From: Oryzias latipes
Lineage: Eukaryota; Chordata; Actinopteri; Beloniformes; Adrianichthyidae
Assembly (NCBI RefSeq): GCF_002234675.1
Contig: NC_019876.2
Coordinates: 24,515,371-24,579,370 of the forward strand
Length of the DNA stretch: 64,000 nucleotides
Direction of reading: 5' to 3'
The notes under the pieces: model-generated
What the model was told of the DNA's origin: nothing
Database searches by the model: none
The model's input: only the letters and a program-made list of their open reading frames with translations
In this document: piece by piece, positions 59,301 to 64,000 of the stretch
Position numbering within the stretch: the first letter of the stretch is position 1
How the letters are laid out: every line of letters begins with the position of its first letter
Made by a program: the position numbers and the translations under genes

Positions 59301-62300
59301 ATCAAATCCACCTGTAGCTGGTACTCCAGCACTGGAATCTCCTCCGTGTCTTTGGGTCCAAACTGTCTCCTGGTGGCTGAGAAGCGGATCGCCACGGTCA
59401 GAGCCAGCTTTAAATTGACGACACCCATCCTGCCGATGTACGCACGACCTCCAGACAGGGCCCCCAGAGAGGCCCCAAAGCGCTTGTTGGGGTCCTGCAG
59501 AAGAAAACAGAAACTTAAGACTGTAAACTCTTCAGCACACAAACTGATTTCTTTCAAAGTTGTAATAAAGCTACAGTCAAATCTGCTGATGAAATCGGAA
59601 TAAGACACAAAATCTAAATCTCTGAAACACACTAAATGACTCAAAGTAGAGCTAAACCTGACAGATGTATTTCCATTTCATTCTGAATCAGGGTTTATTG
59701 ATTTAAAGGGCCTTTATCGTGCTTTTCTTGGGTCTTTTAGAGTACATCCATATATATAATTTATTACCTTTGCCACACTAAAGAACAATTTTTCTTTAAA
59801 TATGAGTTCTTTTTGCAGTTTTTTTTCCTTCCTAGAAGTAAGACGACTCAATCTCTGAAACTCTGCCTTTCTCTCCTTGTGGGTACCGCCCATTTGATGA
59901 CGTCATCCCAGAGTTGCCCTCGGCAGCGTTTCTGCCTCCCGCCCACAAAAACAAGCAACATCTGAACTTTTGCAAAGATGGATGAGCATATTTTGCATAT
60001 AAAAGGAAAGTGTTCAGTCGATCACCGCTAGCTAAACAGAGAAAGTGGTTAGCCTGGGGGCGGGGCTGGCAGACTCTTCCTGGAAGGGGCGATTCCTCAC
60101 TTTGTGAAGTCACAATGTGAGGACCCCTTGCTTCCTTGAGCTGGGACTTTCTCCACACAGACACCTGCATGAACATAGAAGCAGAAAAAGAAGTGAAGAC
60201 ATAACCAAAGATGATGATTGAAACCAACTTTTCTTCAGGCTCTTTAAACCTTCATTAGTTCAGCAGGAGCTAGGAAAGACAAACGATCCAAACCTCTGTG
60301 AGAACCTTCCACCCATGTCAACACCCCCAAAGGTGTTGAAACCACAGAAAGACCACGTTTCATTTTGAGACATGAAGCTGATAAATGTGAAGAGCATTGG
60401 TCAAACTGGAACATCCACCTGAAACGTGGGATAAATGAGAAAATCCTCATTTGTTCAGCAGAGTTCTGACCTTGTACGGAGTGACGTAGCGTCCATCAGG
60501 GGTAACGTCTCCCGTCTTGTTCAGCAGGTTTTCTCGCGGGATTCTCACGTCGTGGAACATTACAAACCTGATAGGAAGGAAACAAACTTTGTAATGACTC
60601 CTACATTTCCTATTAAGATATATTTAGCTGCATTTTAATGCTAAAGCCTATCTGTTTCCATGGTAAAGATTCTGTTAAATTAACACACAGTTTGTGTTCT
60701 GTGTCTTCCACCTCCTAACCCTTCTAGAGAAAAGCTGGAAGCTTTACATTAGATACAGACAAAATAAAAACACAGAAAAGTGTCGGTCTCTGGTCTCACT
60801 GACCCGTTATCCAGTCCGTTCTGGCCCAGTTTCTTGCCCATGTCTCCAACAACAACCCCTGGCAACGCCAGCAAGGTCTTTGGGTCTCTGACCTGCAGCA
60901 CAGAGTTGAACATCTTTGATCACTAAATATTAATAAAGTTAAGCTCATTTTGAGTGCAAGTTCTACAAAACATAAACACAAAAATGGATCAAACAGCTTT
61001 TAAGTTTTGATGTTGGAGATATTTGAGCATCAGAATGTTTCTGCTGTGTTCCACAAGGCTCTGACTCAATATGAAGGGAGAGATTTCATTTTTCATCTCA
61101 GTTTTTACTACAGGCTCTATAATTGTACTCAAGTCCCTGTTCATGACTTTATTTTAAGTCTTTGCGTTTAGAAAAAAATCCAAGGTTTCTACAGTCATTC
61201 AGATGTTAGTACAAATAAACAAAAATAGATCAGAATGGAAATATATTATTTCAATAGGGAGCCAGAAGCTTAATTACTTAAGAAAAAAACATAAAAAACA
61301 AAGTTGTTGCAGTTCATACAGTTTTAACGCTTGTGTTATCTTAGATGACCCCACCCATGCATTGACGTGTTCTCCCTACCATGACAAAGGTGGATGAAGG
61401 TGGAAAGATTTCATGTAATCCATGGACACCAGTGAAGATCACAAATCATTGAAGAAAAAAGGTTCAGCGCACTGTCTAGTGGGTCTAGATGACCCAACTC
61501 CCAATGTTAAAGTGCCTAGGATAGCACAAGGGTTAAGTGTGGGTACGCAGGTTCCGCTGGTGAGCCTGGTTCCTGCAGGGGGCCTGGGCAGGCCTCCTTG
61601 CCCAGGAAGAGGAGCGTCTGCCCTTGGTCTGGAGGTGGAGCTAATGTCGGCTTCTGCTTCCAGGCTGTAGCCCAGGTGGTCCAAGTTCAGAGCCCTGTGG
61701 AACACCATAGCTAATTCTCGGTTGGTTCACATGAGTCATGTCTCCTGCTCATGTTCATGTGTGGTTACAGGAGGAAGGAAGGCTGTCTTTTTCATCAGGA
61801 AACTTCATACTACCTGAAAAAATGTGCAGAAGTTGTCCTGCAGCTGCAAACCTCACGTGCTCTATAAACCATGTGAACCAACAGCACCAATCACAAGACA
61901 GAAGTTTGTCTAAGCAGACGGCGTTCAGGGGAATTTTCCCACACAAGGATTCGACATTACATCCCTTGTAAACATTTTGTTTGTCAGGACTGCCCAAAGC
62001 GGCACTTCCGCCTTCAAAAGCCGCCTTTAAAGCTCCTCCTCTGCTCAGAGACTCGGTCCTCCTGAGCCGGGCAGCTCACTCAGATCAGTCGTACGGACTG
62101 AGGTCTGAAGCGTCCTCCGGAGAGTTGTACGTTACAAAGCCCCCTTCCCGCAAACTCGAGGACTCCGGCTGCACTGATCAGAGACATGCTTGGCTCGCGT
62201 TGAGCATGTAGCCACACCGAGTGAGCTCTGATGTCATCGCCCCGCCTCCCTCCTGGAAATGCTGACTGGTATTGAGTTTTGCTACAGTTTTTGCAGTGTG

Positions 62301-63553
62301 AATGTGAAAAAGGGAAAATGCAATCCCCTCTTTGCATTTTCGATTTATTTATGTCACAAAATGAGCGATGTTGAAGTAGAAAATGAAAAAGCATTTTAAA
62401 GGACTGGCATTTAATTTTATTTTTGAGCCATTTGATGCAGTTACATTGTAAAAATGAACAAACATTTCTGTTAATCCATTTTAATGATCAAATTAGATTT
62501 TTCTAGATGAATTTTGCTACACATTTACCAGAACTTTTTGAAAATGAAATGTATAATACTATTTTCTTTATAATTTTAATTAAGTGACAGAATAAGCAGT
62601 GTTTAAGTAGAAAAGAAAAAAGCATTTTAAAGGATTTCTTTTTCATTTTGAGTCAAGAAATGCAGCTTCATTTTGAAAATGAAGAAGCATTTCTGGTATT
62701 GACTTTTATTTTTAGTTATGCTTCAGAAACGCTTCCATAATTTTGAGCTGTAAAAGTGGAAAAGCTCGACTAGCTTTCCCTAAAACAAATATTTCAAAAA
62801 ATCCCTTGTTCAACAGTGTGACAACTTTTTTTTTTCCGTTTGACAATGTGACCCCTAACTTTTGAAGTTTTGTCCTGATGACGCTGTGATACAGAACTAA
62901 ACCTGAGGGCTGTGCTGGAAAAATATTGTGAGAACCATCATTACATCTCCTCCTTCCTCTTTCGGCTTCTCCCATCAGGGGTCGCCACAGCGAAACAACC
63001 TCTCCTTCGAGGACGAGTCGCATGGTTAACTTGGCAATGTTTTACGCCGGATGCCCTTCCTGATGCAACCCTCTCAATTTATCCGGGCTTGGGACCGGCA
63101 CAGAAGCAGAGAAGGGAATAGGGAGGAGCCCGGATTCGAACCTTGGTCTGACGGACAGAAGGAGCCGCAAACCAGCACAAGCTAAACTAGCTCCGCTAGA
63201 ACCATCATTACATCTGTGAGACAAAAAGGACTTACCGGCACGACAAAGAAGGGAAGGCCATGGCAGACCTGGTCCGGTGTGTAGAGCTGGGCATACAGCA
63301 AACAGTGGGTGGCGTTCTTCCCCAGGTTCCCCACCCAGAACTTGGCTGCCTCGAAGTCTGGAAAGTTGATCACAAACTCCTACACCAAACCAGAAAAAAG
63401 AAGTCTCTCTATACGCTATGATTTCAAGCCTTGGTGTTTGGGATGATGGGCAGAGTGGCTGACCTGGGTGGATGGGTCGTATGTGGCTGTGGTCCTCATG
63501 GCTCTGGTGTTGCTGCCATGGCTCAGCTCAGTCAGTGCGAAACAGCCAAAGAC
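47336..63553 (-). CDS. acox3: Peroxisomal acyl-CoA oxidase 3, copy B, 5' part outside window
   Basis: This second ACOX3 gene is convergent with copy A. Exons matching 5-18 of copy A are, from 5' to 3' on the minus strand: 63464-63553, 63236-63379, 60804-60892, 60471-60567, 59312-59494, 58159-58281, 57911-58031, 57718-57840, 57416-57529, 56774-56889, 48239-48413, 48106-48173, 47945-48031, 47336-47455. Exon lengths equal those of copy A and no stop or frameshift was seen. The equivalents of exons 1-4 must lie beyond 64000. Exons 10-18 are identical or nearly so to copy A, and the last exon is identical over 120 bp. Exons 6-9 differ. In exon 6, copy B has [12 protein letters not shown] where copy A has [12 protein letters not shown], and GLPFFVVP where copy A has GLHAFVVP. 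In exon 7 it has [11 protein letters not shown], as in human, where copy A has an H. In exon 9 it differs at about 10 of 61 residues. Intron 14 is swollen to 8.4 kb by a truncated coiled-coil gene copy, a Gypsy element and a MITE. Whether copy B is expressed cannot be told. Confidence 0.93.
48911..49534 (-). repeat. 3' flank of the third coiled-coil copy, separated by the Gypsy insertion
   Basis: From 48911 the sequence matches the stretch downstream of the coiled-coil stop codon in copy 2 (about 40030-40655), including the SINE-tail-like segments. A five-base gap (GCACCCAGAGA reduced to GCTGAGA) near 49292 distinguishes it. It breaks at CTTAC (49530-49534), which is repeated after the Gypsy element at 55269-55273. 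Confidence 0.85.
49535..50161 (+). repeat. 5' LTR of the Gypsy element
   Basis: The LTR is 627 bp, starting TGTGACAGAG and ending TTCTGACA. A TATA box TATAAAAG at 49971-49978 probably drives the genomic transcript. Line-by-line comparison with the 3' LTR found no difference. Confidence 0.95.
49971..49978 (+). promoter_or_regulatory. TATA box in the 5' LTR
   Basis: TATAAAAG sits in U3 about 190 bp before the LTR end, preceded by GGGGTGGAGCC, a GC-box-like stretch. Transcription should start near 50000. The same box is in the 3' LTR at about 55078. Confidence 0.7.
50164..50181 (+). other. Primer binding site (tRNA-Leu)
   Basis: TGGTGTCAGAAGTGGGAT begins two bases after the 5' LTR. It is complementary to the 3' end of a vertebrate tRNA-Leu of the CAG type (ending ATCCCACTTCTGACA plus CCA). 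Confidence 0.85.
50206..54672 (+). CDS. Gag-Pol polyprotein, integrase ahead of reverse transcriptase
   Basis: One open frame of 1488 residues from ATG 50206; in-frame codons upstream lie in the LTR and primer site. Domains: gag, with CCHC zinc knuckle [14 protein letters not shown] at about 358-371; aspartic protease, ALLDSGSS with D at about 417; integrase HHCC zinc module at about 628-670; integrase catalytic core with D about 700 (MDIVGP), D about 759 (LTDQGT) and E about 795 (GLVERFN); GPY/F-like module at about 935; reverse transcriptase with YLDD at about 1202-1205; RNase H with D about 1353, E about 1392 and D about 1419. The stop codon lies inside the 3' LTR. There is no envelope gene. 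All catalytic residues checked are present, so the element may be competent. Gag and pol share one frame without a visible frameshift site. Confidence 0.95.
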   Translation: MASRKGPKRSYARPTMRTRSQAVKDEEVEPDWETDDDGPSAERPGPSGDVEQPKMVEMLQQFLGAQRTREEGLLAELKNLRVVLQSQRQPASDVSDSPRAVRSEASLLPLPTPAPPHRRTDCDEVDMDMTAVPSMMQPPPFHRKDPKMLPYQPEEDIENFLLRFERIAKTWGWVYTEWAYRLVPLLTGKALAAYSAMDEDLSDSYPDIKEALLAKFNVSAETYRQRFRDTNVPQGELPTETYHRLRGLYRRWIRPDQRGVEDIGEIIILEQFLRTLPPDIRTWVKEHEPPTGMEAAKLATQYINAHRTTGPRTQQRVFHHTLGDGRRPVDKRPEAQRTGSGVSKTTPRGDNAGQALICYYCQQPGHKASVCPLKKPKMSGYCCVPQMSVTKLQHPCSDPASSYPVIVNGVHLTALLDSGSSKSLVKKCYLPDHVLNYKNKTVIECVHGDGKVYPTAEVTLDLDDRAFLLQVAVLDKMPVDCVIGRDCPLLWDLLGDKRQTNVVAVVTRSQVKAGLEPLPDLHGDLFEGGYKGQKKTRRQRRQEKHRGSFESLEQKPQCQNFVWDVPNDIRHLQLTDTTLAFLYNQVETETDNVSTDTKCVLDNDILYIQGETGKRLVVPTGCRSVVLHLAHTVPWAGHLGHLKTYARLAKRFYWPGMFKDVRDFCASCPQCQLTSLNKVKQAPLHPLPVISTPFQRIAMDIVGPLEKSSSGNKYILVICDYATRFPEAFPLRTIKTKAIINALVQLFSRVGVPSEILTDQGTNFTSNLMLLLHKELGIKGIRTTPYHPQTDGLVERFNQSLKQMLRKFVSETGRDWDKWLPFLLFAYREVPQASTGFSPFELLYGWPVQGPLDLLRKEWEASKKPVAEGILSYVLQMRNHLEKYRDLAQENLTRAQRDQKSWYDKKARQRELEPGKKVLILLPLTANKLLAKWQGPYEVIRRVGPVTYEIAHPDKGKHSQIYHVNLLKEWKDREQLQSQQTLMVCKIHEDGDDPITCMPDVSSMQPRLDHLSLQQKQEMLDLLAQVPGLFKDGPGRTSLVQHTIHLKDSAPIRQRPYRIPECLTHSLKEEIKKMTDLGVIEPSESEWSSPVVMVPKKDGSQRLCIDFRKVNAVSRFDAYPMPRVDDLVECIGKAHYLTTLDLCKGYWQIPLEAASRQYTAFRTPGGLYQFTVMPFGLHGAPATFQRLMDTLLRGCESYCSAYLDDVVVFSHSWEDHKRHLKNVLTNIEKAGLTLNPQKCEWARMETQYLGFQLGGGNIRPMVDKVEAIQKTERPRTKKQLRSFLGLVGWYSRFIPHFATMATPLTNLTRKSSPNPIRWSVDCERSFDALKNAMCSSPVLCSPDFQKHFLVQVDASDVGLGAVLTQKTEGQERPVLYLSRKLLPRETRYSTVEKEALAIKWALDSLKYYLLGRDFDLESDHRALQWIHTMKDHNPRIMRWYLALQPFSFSIRHKPGRNNTLADYLSRFPTMAALGEGESNVTEHKSVTI
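54625..54638 (+). other. Polypurine tract
   Basis: GGAGAGGGGGAAAG ends three bases before the 3' LTR, the usual place for the plus-strand primer. It lies within the end of the gag-pol frame. Confidence 0.8.
54642..55268 (+). repeat. 3' LTR of the Gypsy element
   Basis: This 627-bp LTR appears identical to the 5' LTR and is followed by the target duplication CTTAC at 55269-55273. The first 31 bases encode the end of the polyprotein. Confidence 0.95.
55314..55795 (-). pseudogene. 5'-truncated third copy of the coiled-coil gene
   Basis: The frame encodes the C-terminal part only, about 158 residues, from [12 protein letters not shown] through three VSVQTDS repeats to the basic-aromatic tail and stop. 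Homology stops at about 55795, where unrelated AT-rich intron sequence begins, so the N-terminal half and promoter are missing. The copy sits in intron 14 of ACOX3 copy B in the same orientation as that gene. Its 3' flank continues at 48911-49534, the two parts being separated by the Gypsy element. Without a start region it is probably not expressed as protein on its own. Confidence 0.85.
56171..56382. mobile_element. TTAA MITE (piggyBac-like ends) in ACOX3 copy B intron 14
   Basis: A 212-bp palindromic element starts TTAACCCTTGTGCTATC and ends GATAGCACAAGGGTTA. The inner arms GATGACCC/GGGTC are also inverted. TTAA target choice and CCC ends suggest a piggyBac-type origin, which is inferred. 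Confidence 0.85.
58573..59053 (-). mobile_element. Solo LTR in ACOX3 copy B intron 9
   Basis: A 481-bp insertion is flanked by GAAAC at 58568-58572 and 59054-59058. The empty site CTAGTTTCTCCAAAAAC is at about 19688 in copy A. On the minus strand it starts TGTCATGATCTTGCGGG, as many fish LTRs do. It ends CATGTCG, so the terminal CA appears mutated. No internal coding region is present. Confidence 0.75.
59702..60248. mobile_element. Probable MITE in ACOX3 copy B intron 8
   Basis: The ends TTTAAAGGGCCT and AGGCTCTTTAAA are inverted with one mismatch. The 547-bp interior is non-coding. Family unassigned. Confidence 0.45.
61324..61536. mobile_element. TTAA MITE in ACOX3 copy B intron 6
   Basis: A 213-bp sister of 56171-56382 with TTAA at both ends (61324-61327 and 61533-61536). 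Copy A has no MITE at the matching place. Confidence 0.85.
62949..63197 (-). mobile_element. tRNA-derived SINE in ACOX3 copy B intron 6
   Basis: The 249-bp element is flanked by a perfect 18-bp duplication AGAACCATCATTACATCT (62931-62948 and 63198-63215). On the minus strand it starts AGCGGAGCTAGTTTAGC (A-box region) and has the B box GGTTCGAATCC about 60 bases in, so it is tRNA-headed. The body includes TTCGCTGTGGCGACCCC. Copy A lacks it. Confidence 0.9.
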
Positions 63554-64000
63554 CTGAGAACACGTAGGTAAGTCATTCAAAGGCAGCAAAGCCTCATGGG
63601 AGGAATAACTCAGGAGTCACCGATGTGGCATCAAGAGTTTTCTCAGTGCTCAGCTACCCAACCCTGATCCTCCAATGTTACTCACACCTTTTTTTGAATC
63701 TCTGGGAAAAAAATGCTTTTTTTTTGACAATGAATTTAAAAAAATCAATTCAAATGAATTTTTAGACATAATCTTTACAGATGGAGTGGATTGTTTTTTG
63801 CAACTTTGATAATGCAACCACAAAGGGGCACTATCCAGCGCTTTGGTATGAGAGTTCTAAGTTTGAGTTATTAAAAAGTATAATTATAGTATTATTATAA
63901 AGAATTATTTTTAAGGAAAATGTCCTCCAGTGTAACTCTAAAGCCAAATAAACCATGTAAATCACTGACAGAACTTCCATACTGGGTCAGTTGTGGTGCA
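63554..64000. other. Intron 4 of ACOX3 copy B
   Basis: Sequence upstream of the exon 5 acceptor. It parallels copy A intron 4 at first (15835-15943), then differs. Exons 1-4 are expected beyond the window. Confidence 0.6.

Noticed and set aside
63100..63197. A true tRNA gene
   Set aside because: The A and B boxes belong to the head of a SINE with an 18-bp target duplication; no complete cloverleaf is seen.
63464..64000. ACOX3 copy B lacking exons 1-4
   Set aside because: The gene simply runs off the window edge; absence cannot be judged.

Overview
The window is nuclear DNA of a teleost fish. The genes have introns with GT-AG splice sites, the conserved gene is peroxisomal acyl-CoA oxidase 3 (ACOX3), and intergenic DNA is packed with fish-type transposons (L1- and L2-like LINEs, hAT, PIF/Harbinger, TTAA MITEs, tRNA-derived SINEs, a Gmr1-type Gypsy element). 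The species cannot be named from sequence alone; a medaka-like fish is possible but this is a guess. There are no bacterial operons, rRNA genes or CRISPR arrays.

Layout. Bases 1-13,000 are gene-poor and hold LINE relics, nested MITEs, a hAT element, tandem repeats and a (GATA)n tract. A complete 18-exon ACOX3 gene (copy A, + strand) runs 13,259-26,006. A second ACOX3 gene (copy B, - strand) runs from beyond 64,000 down to 47,336, so the two are tail to tail. Between them, and reaching back into both genes, lies a large inverted duplication. The left arm is about 19,650-36,595, the right arm about 38,215-59,105, and the spacer about 1.6 kb. Each arm carries exons 10-18 of ACOX3, L1-like relics, a broken Harbinger transposase, and an intact intronless gene for an unrecognised coiled-coil protein with a basic-aromatic C-terminal tail (30,402-31,436 and 40,693-41,769). 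A third, truncated copy of the coiled-coil gene lies in intron 14 of ACOX3 copy B. It was split by a very young, apparently intact Gypsy element (49,535-55,268) whose two 627-bp LTRs look identical.

History read from the sequence. The two ACOX3 genes are identical or nearly so in exons 10-18 but differ clearly in exon 9 (about 10 of 61 residues) and at several residues in exons 6-8. The change is abrupt, at about 19,650 (left) and 59,105 (right). An older ACOX3 pair therefore appears to have been homogenised or re-duplicated over its inner part. Insertions private to one arm came later: a GC-rich poly(A)-tailed retroposon at 33,800-36,575, the Gypsy element, a solo LTR, and the nested LINE/DNA transposon in copy A intron 13. 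These also argue that the palindrome is not simply one sequence assembled twice.

Points of most interest: the multicopy coiled-coil gene family with its MARCKS-like tail, variable 14-residue repeat and X-box/CRE-rich upstream region; the palindromic ACOX3 pair with a sharp identity boundary; and the Gypsy element with integrase placed before reverse transcriptase.
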